Below, piece after piece: positions 1 to 7,796 of a stretch of 39,970 bases of DNA. Positions within the stretch are counted from its first letter, which is position 1. Every line of letters starts with the position of its first letter. Below the pieces are notes generated by a model. That model was not told where the DNA came from. It saw only the letters and a list, made by a program, of their open reading frames with translations, and did no database searches. The DNA is from Prevotellaceae bacterium (GTDB lineage Bacteria > Bacteroidota > Bacteroidia > Bacteroidales > Bacteroidaceae), in the NCBI GenBank assembly GCA_015256945.1, contig JABZLB010000029.1, forward strand, positions 1 through 39,970, written 5' to 3'. Made by a program: the position numbers and the translations under genes.

Positions 1-1
1 C

Positions 2-124
2 ATGGACGACTATATTCGTGAAAAGGTTCTTTTGCTACCCTCAGAAGCGTCGAACAATGGCATTAAAAGCCAAATTACCAATGCTTTTGGGCGAAAGGGC
101 ATATACGTTACATCAGTAAGCTAA
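2..124 (+). CDS. 3' end of an unidentified protein gene (partial)
   Basis: An open frame runs from the left edge to a TAA at 122-124, giving about 40 residues that end in GRKGIYVTSVS. The start lies outside the window; the ATG at position 2 is probably internal. I do not recognise the family from this tail. It faces the minus-strand cus operon and is separated from it by a strong hairpin at 152-186, which fits the end of a convergent gene. The frame is called coding because it is uninterrupted to the edge and stops just before a terminator. Confidence 0.5.
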   Translation: MDDYIREKVLLLPSEASNNGIKSQITNAFGRKGIYVTSVS

Positions 125-151
125 CAGCTGTACGGCATAAACGGAACTTAA

Positions 152-186
152 AAAGCCTGTTGACGATTCTGTCGTCAACAGGCTTT
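152..186. terminator. Intrinsic terminator between convergent genes
   Basis: A perfect 15-bp stem (152-166 with 172-186) closes a 5-base loop. Read on the minus strand the stem is followed by five T residues, so it mainly ends the cus operon, 38 bases after the stop of the gene at 224-601. On the plus strand only three T follow, so termination of the left-edge gene is less certain. Confidence 0.85.
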
Positions 187-223
187 ACTGTTAATTTATA
201 TCGAAGAATTTATCGTCTGCCGC

Positions 224-601
224 CTACATCTTGCACGATGAAGCACCATGCATATTGTCGCAGGTGCTTTTACCGCTGCGGTATTTGCAGCATGATGGCA
301 GCTTGTTGTAGGCAGCTGCAGAGGCTTTTACATCACCAGCATCATGTCCCGCAGCTGCAACGGCCTTCTCAATCTGGGCAACGCTGGTTTTGTCGCTGTC
401 GTAAACAACCTTACAACTTTTCGTCTTCGAGTTCCACGAAGCCGCTAAAACACCCTTCACACCTCTGGCAGCCTTCGTTATGCGTGGTTTACACATCTCG
501 TCGCATGCCCCGTTTACCTTAAAACTTGTTTTGACAGTTTTGGCCTGTAAGCCCATAACCATGGCTATCATAGCCAGCGATAATAATAACTTTTTTTTCA
601 T
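224..601 (-). CDS. Secreted heavy-metal-associated (HMA-like) small protein
   Basis: A 125-residue protein with a clear signal peptide (MKKKLLLSLAMIAMVMGLQA, cleaved near residue 20) and an HMA-like fold segment covering roughly residues 22-90. The metal loop reads GACDEMC, with three residues between the cysteines instead of the usual GMxCxxC, so the site is atypical. The tail is cysteine- and methionine-rich (CC, C, SSCKM), suggesting a second metal-binding patch. It is the last gene of the cus operon, 46 bases after cusB, and its product should sit in the periplasm. Role inferred: a metal chaperone or buffer feeding the efflux pump. The pump context supports metal binding; the metal itself is not shown. 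Confidence 0.75.
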   Translation of the reverse strand: MKKKLLLSLAMIAMVMGLQAKTVKTSFKVNGACDEMCKPRITKAARGVKGVLAASWNSKTKSCKVVYDSDKTSVAQIEKAVAAAGHDAGDVKASAAAYNKLPSCCKYRSGKSTCDNMHGASSCKM

Positions 602-647
602 TTTACTTTCATATTAAGTGATAAAATAATTGATAAACAACTTTATT

Positions 648-1916
648 TTAATGATTCATCATGTTATTTTTGCCAGCCAGCTGGGCACTGGCATCAACGG
701 CAAACGCGCCGTTCGTAACAACTTCCTCACCTTCGGCCAGTCCGTCCGTAATGATATAGCTGTCGCCTAACGATGGTCCGAGTGTTACTTCACGCAAATC
801 GAAAGTGGGTACATCAGTGTCATCCTCTTTCACCCACACCACACTGCGCCGGCCTGTCCACAAAACAGCACTCTTCGGTACAACAATAGCGCCTTTATAT
901 CCGCTCATACTGGCTGAGGCATTACCCGTTAAAAGCATCTCGGGTTTGAACAAACCGCCGGGATTTGACATCACCACGCGCACACCTGCCGTACGTGTAG
1001 CAGCATCGATAACAGGGTCAATAAAACTGATGCGCCCCTTAAACGTGCGCCCTGGCAGTGCTTCAGTAGTAAAGTTAACCTCGTCTCCCTTGTGCAAAAA
1101 GGGCAGATCCGACTCGTAGGCCTGAAATACAGCCCACACCGTATTGAGGTTAGCCACCTTCAATACAGGTGCTCCCTGTTGTACGTAATCGCCCTGTTCA
1201 ACCAATCTTTCAACTATCGTTCCGCTGGTATTAGCCTTTAAAGGGAAGAAGGGACTGATTTTACGGGTTTTCAGAATCTGGCTTATTTGTGCCGGCGTTA
1301 CGTTGAGAAGGCGCAGCTTTTCCACAGCAGCCTCAACAAGAGTCTTGCGTTGTGGCGATGCGGGATAGCTTAAAGCCGCTACCAGTTCCTGCTGAGTGGC
1401 ATACAGTTCAGGCGAGTAAATAATAGCCAATGTCTGCCCTTTGCTCACCCTGTCGCCCACAGCGTTTACAAGTAAACGTTCAATTCGCCCGGCAACATAA
1501 GCGCTTTGTACCTGTTCGGTACGCGCATCGGGCTGTATTTTACCTAATAACCGAACCTCATGACGGGCTGCACCGCTACCGATTACCTCTGTCTGGATAT
1601 TGGCTAAAGCCACTGCTTCGTCCGACATCTGCACCTGCGAGGGGTCGCTATCCATCGTCATTGATGCCTGTGAACCCTGTTTTGCAGCAGGTATAAGGTC
1701 CATACCGCAGATAGGACACTTGCCAGGATGATCCTGTTTTATCTGCGGGTGCATGCTGCATGTGTAGATTTCCTTACCACTTTCACTCGCCTGGGCATCG
1801 TGTTCATGATGATGTCCAAACACAAAAGCGCCGGCACAGAACCCCAGCAAAAGTACAATGACGACTATTAAAAGCGGGTAAGAACTGATAAAACTCCTGA
1901 TTTTATTTTCTTTCAT
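648..1916 (-). CDS. cusB: CusB-type periplasmic adaptor of heavy-metal RND efflux pump
   Basis: A 422-residue membrane fusion protein that bridges the inner-membrane pump and the outer-membrane channel. One N-terminal membrane anchor spans about residues 13-33 and is followed by a His/Asp stretch (HHHEHD). A heavy-metal-binding domain lies at 51-76, with CSMHP and CPICGMDLIP giving the paired Cys, Met and His ligands typical of Cu/Ag adaptors. The rest shows the lipoyl/barrel-sandwich, hairpin and beta-barrel pattern of the HlyD/CusB family, including YSPELYATQQEL in the hairpin. It lies between cusC (47 bases upstream) and the HMA gene. The CusB assignment is firm at family level; specificity for copper or silver rests on the N-terminal motif. 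Confidence 0.9.
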   Translation of the reverse strand: MKENKIRSFISSYPLLIVVIVLLLGFCAGAFVFGHHHEHDAQASESGKEIYTCSMHPQIKQDHPGKCPICGMDLIPAAKQGSQASMTMDSDPSQVQMSDEAVALANIQTEVIGSGAARHEVRLLGKIQPDARTEQVQSAYVAGRIERLLVNAVGDRVSKGQTLAIIYSPELYATQQELVAALSYPASPQRKTLVEAAVEKLRLLNVTPAQISQILKTRKISPFFPLKANTSGTIVERLVEQGDYVQQGAPVLKVANLNTVWAVFQAYESDLPFLHKGDEVNFTTEALPGRTFKGRISFIDPVIDAATRTAGVRVVMSNPGGLFKPEMLLTGNASASMSGYKGAIVVPKSAVLWTGRRSVVWVKEDDTDVPTFDLREVTLGPSLGDSYIITDGLAEGEEVVTNGAFAVDASAQLAGKNNMMNH

Positions 1917-1963
1917 AAGCTAAAACGAATTTTCCGTATGACATATTTCCAATGGAAGAAATC

Positions 1964-3229
1964 CTATTTCACAGCATAATCGTGCAATGAAGCCAGTTTC
2001 TCATACTCGGCAACAATGGTATTATAGCGTGCAAGGGCCTCAAATTTCTTCAATGAATAATCAATATTTTCACGCGAAGTCTGCAGAATATCGGTCAGAG
2101 ACGTTGTACCGTTGGCATATTCTGTAACCATCAAATGCAAGGTCTGGTTCAGCAATTTCAATTCATTATCATAGAGAGAAGCTTGCCGTTTTGCATCTTC
2201 GGCACGCTGTTCAACAGACAGATACTGTGCATGAAGCTCATCTTGCTGGCGCAAATAAGCGTCGTTGGCACTTTGCTGCATCAGCTGTGCCGATTTTATG
2301 CCGGCACGAGTCTTGCTACGATATATGGGCAATGTTACCTTTAGCATGGGCATTACCATGTTTTTCCCGTTCATATCAGGCATTACGGGCATGTTTATTT
2401 TGCCGTTAACCATATATTCCAGGCCAATACCAATGCGTGGAAAACCCTGTCCACGTACTGCATCGGCTTGTGAACGATACATCTTTTCCTGTGCACTCAG
2501 CTGCTGTAATCGCGGAGAAGCACTTTCAAGCTTTCCCCAGTCGACAACAGGGAACGGGCGTATGCTCATGGTGTCAGGCAACACAAGTTTGCTGTCGGCA
2601 TCGCGGTGCATGAGCAAATTAAGCTGCCGGCACTGCAATTTTTCCTTATCACGCAAGCTCTCTATTTGCTCCTGAAGACGCAATTCTTCTGCCTGAAGAC
2701 GAAGCTGGTCACTCATTCTACTGTTCTTCATACCCAGTGCGGTGCGGTATTGTGCCAGTGCTACCTGCTCAATATCCTTCAATGTCTTGAGATTTTCGCG
2801 CACGCTCTTCAGCTGTTGTCGCGTCAAAAGAATATCGTACCATTGTTTTTGTACATCAAACACAAGGGAAAGGCCCTCCTCTCTAAACCTCTGGTACATT
2901 GCCTCAGCCTGCCATTGCTGTGCCATACGGACCGATTTTAATGTTCCAAACCATGGAAACATCTGCATAACAGACAATGTAAGTATCTGCTTGCTGTTTG
3001 AATGGTGCATGGCCTGCGGGTAAATACTCATGCCAAACTCGGGATCAGGCAGCTGTCCTGCGCCCGTACTGGCTTCCATCTGTGCCTTATAGCGGTTGTA
3101 ACTTGCACTTACTGCAGGGTTCGACTGGATGGCAGCAAGCATGTATACTTGCAAACTGTCGGTATCGTTTGCGGCTGCGGTAAGGCTCGTTAGCATGAAA
3201 AGTAATGCCGTTAATATTTTTTTTCTCAT
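1964..3229 (-). CDS. cusC: TolC-family outer-membrane efflux protein (CusC-like)
   Basis: A 421-residue outer-membrane factor. A signal peptide covers about residues 1-20 (ends SLTAAA), followed by two repeats of the long alpha-helical, Gln/Leu-rich coiled coil that defines TolC proteins. The length matches the Bacteroidetes CusC/CzcC class. It provides the exit duct for metal ions taken up by CusA and CusB. Its start is only 4 bases after the end of cusA, so the two genes are co-transcribed and likely translationally coupled. No lipobox is visible, unlike E. coli CusC. Confidence 0.88.
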   Translation of the reverse strand: MRKKILTALLFMLTSLTAAANDTDSLQVYMLAAIQSNPAVSASYNRYKAQMEASTGAGQLPDPEFGMSIYPQAMHHSNSKQILTLSVMQMFPWFGTLKSVRMAQQWQAEAMYQRFREEGLSLVFDVQKQWYDILLTRQQLKSVRENLKTLKDIEQVALAQYRTALGMKNSRMSDQLRLQAEELRLQEQIESLRDKEKLQCRQLNLLMHRDADSKLVLPDTMSIRPFPVVDWGKLESASPRLQQLSAQEKMYRSQADAVRGQGFPRIGIGLEYMVNGKINMPVMPDMNGKNMVMPMLKVTLPIYRSKTRAGIKSAQLMQQSANDAYLRQQDELHAQYLSVEQRAEDAKRQASLYDNELKLLNQTLHLMVTEYANGTTSLTDILQTSRENIDYSLKKFEALARYNTIVAEYEKLASLHDYAVK

Positions 3230-3233
3230 ATTA

Positions 3234-6200
3234 TTATTCTGATTTTACCATTACCTGATGTTTGTTTTCTCTTCGTAATGCACTCTCACGCCACCAGCAT
3301 TGCAGCACCGGGACCACAAACATAGTCATGATTTGTATCAGCATACCGCCGAAAGTAGGAATGCTCATCGGCACCATGATGTCGGCTCCCTTACCTGTTG
3401 ACGACAAAACGGGCAGCAAAGCGATGATGGTTGTAGCCGTAGTCATGGCAGCTGGACGTACGCGTTTCATGCCCGCTTCGACAACAGCCTCACGAATTTC
3501 TTCTGGCGTTGACGGATTCTTACGTTGAAAAACCTGATGAATATACGTGCCCATGAGCACACCATCGTCAGTAGAGACACCGAAAAGAGCAATGAATCCT
3601 ACCCAGACGGCGACACTAAGGTTAATCTGTCCCATGCCAAAGAGCGAACGAATATTCACTCCTGCCACATCAAAATTCATGAACCAGGGCTGTCCGTACA
3701 GCCAAATGAGGATAAAGCCACCTGCAAAAGCCACGAAAACACCGGAGAAATGAATGAGCGATGCCGTCACACTCTTGAATTGAAAATAAAGTATAAGCAA
3801 TATCAACAGCAAAGCAGCCGGGATGACAATCGCCAGTCTTTTGGCGGCATGCTCCTGTTGTTTATAGCTGCCTGCGAACTCATAGCTTACTCCTTTTGGC
3901 AATTTTATCTCATGATGTTTGAGTAAATGGTCAATGTGTGCCTTGGCTTTGTTTACCACTTCAACCTCAGCCTCATTACCCTGCCTGTCAAATGTAATAT
4001 AACCTACAAGGAAAGTGTTCTCACTTTGTATCATCGTTGCGCCCTTTTCAAAGTTAATTGCGGCAAGCTCCTTGAGAGGAATCTGCGTTCCGTCTGATGC
4101 AGAGATAAGAATGTTACCCAATGTTTCAGGGGCGTCACGCAGCTCACGCTGATACCTTACGCGAATAGGGAAACGTTCTCTACCCTCTACTGTGGTACCC
4201 TCGGCCATGCCACCTACGGCTGTTTCAATCACACTCTGCATGTCTCCTACCTGTATTCCATATCGCGAAAGCTTTTCACGGTCGAGGCTTATTTCAATAT
4301 AGGGCGCACCTGTACTACGATCATAGTAAACCGATTTAGCGTCAATGTCGGGTATTTGTTTCAGTGCGGCCTCCATTTGCAAGCCTGCTTTCTCGATGGA
4401 TTCGAGGTCAGGACCGAAAACTTTCAGCCCCATTGGCGACTTCATACCCGTTGAAAGCATTACCTGCCTGGTAGCAATGGGCTGCAGTTTAGGGCTACCC
4501 GTGAGGCCCGGTACGTCTGAAGCCTTCACAATTTCGTTCCAAATATCGTCCTCTGAACGGATATTCTTTCGCCAGAGACGGTAATATTCACCGCGACTAT
4601 CAGCAATAAGGCTGTCACGTGGTATAATACGGAACTCGCGCGACGGGTCATAAGTACTGCCGTTTTTAAGTACAAAGCGTCCCCTTAAGTCAGTTTTGAA
4701 CCGCTCTCGCTGTCCATCTTCACCAAGCATATACTCAGGATAGTAATCAATTGTAACCTCATACATCTGTATTGGAGCGGGATCTAAGGCACTCTCTGTG
4801 CGGCCCCACTTCCCAACTGCCATCCTTATCTCGGGGATTAACTTCAATCGAGTATCAATAAGTTTGCAGTTATCGATATTCGATTCCACTCCCGATTGAG
4901 GCATACTTGAGGGCATCAGCATAAACGTTCCCTCGTCGAGTGACGGCATAAACTCCGAACCCGTGTGATAACATATCCATCCACCTGCTACAAGTGTTAG
5001 CAAAGGTATCAGCATAAATTTCCATCTGTTGGCCAGACACCAGCGCAGAATACGCTCGTAATAGATGACAAGCCCCCAAAGCAAGGCCAGTATCACTCCT
5101 ACTGAAGCCGCTACAAACAGCGTATTGAGCACCATTCCGTTTTCAGGTCCCAGCGGCAACCATGCTCCGGCAAGCAGGTATACTGCCGTCAACACAACGA
5201 TACCGATGAGAAGATGATTCCCTTTTATTCGCCATTTATATAATTTAAATGTGCGCGGACGCCCGTTTTTCATCAGCCTCATCGCTATGCAGCGGGGCAG
5301 ACGCAAAGAGAATATCCAATAGGCAAGCGTAGGAAGTATGACCAACCCCAACAACAAGGCAGATATTAAAGCAAATGTTTTGGTGAAGGCTAGCGGATGA
5401 AACATCTTCCCTTCTTGTGCCTGCATGGCAAAAACAGGCAAGAAACTAACTATCGTTGTGCTCATGGCCGTAACAATGGCCGACGAGGTTTCGTCTACTG
5501 CACTCAATATAAGTGTTTCGAGCACTTTGCCACGGGGAGCCGGAGAGGCCTGTAAGGCAATGCCGCTACGTGCTTCTGCAGGAAGCTTTGCATCGTCATT
5601 CCACTCCCCCTGCTCCATTCTTCGCACTACATTCTCCATAAAAACCACACCCACGTCAACCATAACGCCAATGGCAATAGCTATACCAGACAAGGCTACC
5701 ACGTTGGCTTCTACACCCGTTAACTTCATAATGATAAAGGTCGACAACACTGCAAGGGGCAGCATAACGGCAATAACGACCGACGAGCGCAGGTTTAACA
5801 CCAATATCAATACCACTATAATGGTAATCAGTATTTCGTGTGAGAGCGAGCTTTCCAGCGTTCCAATGGTTTCTTTTATCAACTGTGTGCGGTCGTAAAA
5901 AGGCACAATGGTTACCTTCGACACCGTGCCGTCCTTCAGTTTCTTCTCAGGAAGACTTTTCTCTACATCCTTTATCTTTTCCTTTACGTTGCTGATAACG
6001 TCCATAGGATTGCTGCCATACCGCGCCACAACAACGCCACCTACGGCCTCCTGGCCTTCTTTGTCAAGACCTCCGCGACGATCACCCGGGCCAAAATGAA
6101 CGGTAGCCACATCCTTTACCCGCACAGGAACGCCATGATTTGAGGTTATTGCCGCATTCTCAAGGTCGGAAAGGCGCTTCACATAGCCCAGTCCACGAAT

Positions 6201-6947
6201 CAGATATTCAACCTTATTCAGCTCCATAGTGCCTGCACCCACATCAATATTTGAGTTTTTAACGGCTTTCATTACCTGTATAAGGTTAACCCCATAGCTG
6301 CGCATGGCCTCAGGATTCAGGTCAACCTGATACTCCTTTACGTAGCCGCCCACCGACGATACTTCGCTTACGCCTTCAGCCGAACTAAGCTGATAGCGCA
6401 CGTAATAATCCTGAAGTGTGCGCAATTCCTCCGGATTCCATCCGCCAGCAGGCTTGCCTGTCTGGGGATTACGCCCCTCAAGGGTATACCAGTATATCTG
6501 TCCGAGGGCAGTTGCATCAGGTCCTAATGACGGCCTTACGCCCTCAGGCAGCAGCCCTGACGGCAGCGAGTTAAGCTTTTCCAATATGCGACTACGGCTC
6601 CAATAAAAGTCAACATCATCATTAAATATAATATAGATGAACGACATACCGAACATTGACGACGAGCGTACGGTCTTTACGCCCGGCAATCCCAGCAGAG
6701 CCGTGGTAAGCGGATAGGTAATTTGTTCCTGAATATCCTTGGGAGAACGTCCCATCCACTCCGTAGCAACAATTTGTTGATTATCTCCTATATCAGGAAT
6801 TGCATCAACGGCCACCGGATTTCGCGGCAGCATGTCGCCCGTCCAGTTAAAGGGAATGGTTACCAGTCCGCCGAGAAGTATAACCAGCAACAGCACGGTT
6901 GTAACTACACGGTTATACAAAAAATAAGCAATAAGCTTTTTAAGCAT
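3234..6947 (-). CDS. cusA: CusA/CzcA-type heavy-metal RND efflux pump
   Basis: A 1237-residue inner-membrane RND transporter driven by proton flow. It shows the duplicated architecture: an N-terminal helix (about 13-33), a first periplasmic loop, a six-helix block (DVGVVFMENVVRR region), a second periplasmic loop and a second six-helix block (GVSTDDGVLMGTYI). Methionines in FMLMPSSMPQ and in APIQMYEV fall where E. coli CusA has ligands for Cu(I)/Ag(I), favouring a Cus rather than Czc role. It is longer than the usual 1030-1050 residues: a linker of about 70 residues after residue 560 and an insert in the second periplasmic loop (near DSLIADSRGEYY) account for much of this. It is the first gene of the operon. 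No two-component regulator is next to it in this window. Confidence 0.92.
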   Translation of the reverse strand: MLKKLIAYFLYNRVVTTVLLLVILLGGLVTIPFNWTGDMLPRNPVAVDAIPDIGDNQQIVATEWMGRSPKDIQEQITYPLTTALLGLPGVKTVRSSSMFGMSFIYIIFNDDVDFYWSRSRILEKLNSLPSGLLPEGVRPSLGPDATALGQIYWYTLEGRNPQTGKPAGGWNPEELRTLQDYYVRYQLSSAEGVSEVSSVGGYVKEYQVDLNPEAMRSYGVNLIQVMKAVKNSNIDVGAGTMELNKVEYLIRGLGYVKRLSDLENAAITSNHGVPVRVKDVATVHFGPGDRRGGLDKEGQEAVGGVVVARYGSNPMDVISNVKEKIKDVEKSLPEKKLKDGTVSKVTIVPFYDRTQLIKETIGTLESSLSHEILITIIVVLILVLNLRSSVVIAVMLPLAVLSTFIIMKLTGVEANVVALSGIAIAIGVMVDVGVVFMENVVRRMEQGEWNDDAKLPAEARSGIALQASPAPRGKVLETLILSAVDETSSAIVTAMSTTIVSFLPVFAMQAQEGKMFHPLAFTKTFALISALLLGLVILPTLAYWIFSLRLPRCIAMRLMKNGRPRTFKLYKWRIKGNHLLIGIVVLTAVYLLAGAWLPLGPENGMVLNTLFVAASVGVILALLWGLVIYYERILRWCLANRWKFMLIPLLTLVAGGWICYHTGSEFMPSLDEGTFMLMPSSMPQSGVESNIDNCKLIDTRLKLIPEIRMAVGKWGRTESALDPAPIQMYEVTIDYYPEYMLGEDGQRERFKTDLRGRFVLKNGSTYDPSREFRIIPRDSLIADSRGEYYRLWRKNIRSEDDIWNEIVKASDVPGLTGSPKLQPIATRQVMLSTGMKSPMGLKVFGPDLESIEKAGLQMEAALKQIPDIDAKSVYYDRSTGAPYIEISLDREKLSRYGIQVGDMQSVIETAVGGMAEGTTVEGRERFPIRVRYQRELRDAPETLGNILISASDGTQIPLKELAAINFEKGATMIQSENTFLVGYITFDRQGNEAEVEVVNKAKAHIDHLLKHHEIKLPKGVSYEFAGSYKQQEHAAKRLAIVIPAALLLILLILYFQFKSVTASLIHFSGVFVAFAGGFILIWLYGQPWFMNFDVAGVNIRSLFGMGQINLSVAVWVGFIALFGVSTDDGVLMGTYIHQVFQRKNPSTPEEIREAVVEAGMKRVRPAAMTTATTIIALLPVLSSTGKGADIMVPMSIPTFGGMLIQIMTMFVVPVLQCWWRESALRRENKHQVMVKSE

Positions 6948-7013
6948 AGGCTGTATTTATAAATTTGAAAACTGAATATTACAGAAAAGAACTGCGTCTT
7001 TTATTGACGGGTA

Positions 7014-7049
7014 CAAAATTAAGCATATAATACTGCAGATATTTACAAA
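7014..7049 (-). promoter_or_regulatory. Candidate promoter for the cus operon
   Basis: On the minus strand TAATTTTG (7014-7021) matches the Bacteroidetes -7 consensus TAnnTTTG, about 66 bases before the cusA start. A TTTG lies at 7046-7049, with a spacing of 24, longer than the usual 19-21, so the -33 element is doubtful. Confidence 0.35.
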
Positions 7050-7108
7050 ATATTGGAAATAGTTTACGATATTCTGCTCGTCGGTTTATGGTGTTATCTT
7101 CATTATTT

Positions 7109-7126
7109 GACGGCCGTCACACAATG
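7109..7126 (+). repeat. Single copy of the GACGGCCGTC intergenic repeat
   Basis: The 10-bp palindrome GACGGCCGTC followed by acACAATG. The same 18-base unit recurs at 23576-23593 and 23621-23638. It lies in the 363-base intergenic region 6948-7310, which otherwise holds the cus promoter candidate and the inverted repeat at 7150-7196. Confidence 0.6.
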
Positions 7127-7149
7127 AGAAAAAGGCAATAAAAGCAAGT

Positions 7150-7196
7150 CGGTCAGCCCCTATTCTGCCTTACATAAAAACATAATCGGCTGACCG
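7150..7196. repeat. Inverted repeat between cusA and the EVE-like gene
   Basis: A 9-base arm CGGTCAGCC (7150-7158) is repeated inverted as GGCTGACCG (7188-7196), separated by 29 AT-rich bases. There is no T-run after either arm, so a terminator is unlikely. It could be a regulator binding region or a small dispersed repeat. Confidence 0.45.
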
Positions 7197-7310
7197 GTAC
7201 GTCTAAATAAGACCGACAAGCCAACGGTTTGGCACAACATACACTTATACAGAAATAAGAAAAAACAACCTCTTTATCGGGCCAAAATACTTAATTTTAC
7301 ACGCTGTAAT

Positions 7311-7724
7311 ATGACATACTGGATAAGAGCATACAATCACCAGCAATACCGTGTGGCCGATTTTATTCGCGACCACGGCTTTATTGACTGGGGAATGCAC
7401 AACCATTTTGAGGTGGGCGACATTGTTTTTCTGTACGCTACCGCCCCTGAGAGCAGGCTTACCTTTATGATGGAGGTAACGGCTACGGACTTATCGTGGC
7501 ACGAATCGGCCGACGACAGTGCCTATTTTATCTCACAACAGGCTTACGACCAATGGGTAAGCCATCGCGAACAGAGCCGTTACGTGCGCTTTTCGCTTTT
7601 GAAAGAGCTGGACTGCAAGGCGTTAACGTTCGGCCTGCTGATGGAAAACGGACTGGGAGGAGCACCGCGTTCTCCGCGCAGGCTGATGCCGGCGGTTGTC
7701 GACTACATTCTGAACCACCTGTAA
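7311..7724 (+). CDS. Stand-alone EVE/PUA-like domain protein
   Basis: A 137-residue protein with no signal peptide or membrane segment. The opening MTYWIRAYNHQQYRVADF, then FIDWGM and VGDIVFLYATAP, resembles the EVE-type PUA-superfamily domains that often precede HNH nucleases or restriction modules in Bacteroidetes (N-terminal YWI, then IDW and VGDIV). The C-terminal part (GLGGAPRSPRRL) ends without any nuclease domain, so this is a single-domain version. EVE domains are known readers of modified bases in nucleic acid; such a role here is inferred. It converges with the aminopeptidase gene across a hairpin at 7729-7762. The family call is moderate and rests on pattern recall. Confidence 0.6.
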   Translation: MTYWIRAYNHQQYRVADFIRDHGFIDWGMHNHFEVGDIVFLYATAPESRLTFMMEVTATDLSWHESADDSAYFISQQAYDQWVSHREQSRYVRFSLLKELDCKALTFGLLMENGLGGAPRSPRRLMPAVVDYILNHL

Positions 7725-7728
7725 AAAA

Positions 7729-7762
7729 TGCCTTTCCCTGCACAGTTAAGCAGGAAAAGGCA
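7729..7762 (-). terminator. Terminator after the aminopeptidase P gene
   Basis: A 13-base stem with one mismatch (7729-7741 with 7750-7762) and an 8-base loop. Read on the minus strand it is followed by a run of six T and lies 34 bases after the aminopeptidase stop. It may also stop the converging EVE-like gene, but no T-run follows on that side. Confidence 0.75.
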
Positions 7763-7796
7763 CGTGAATAATTATTTTCTCAAAAGCTCCGAAAAC

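Noticed and set aside
3525..3926. 133-codon plus-strand frame inside cusA
   Set aside because: It lies wholly antisense to a conserved gene and resembles no protein.
7528..7743. 71-codon minus-strand frame opposite the EVE-like gene
   Set aside because: It starts inside the terminator hairpin and is antisense to a better-supported gene.
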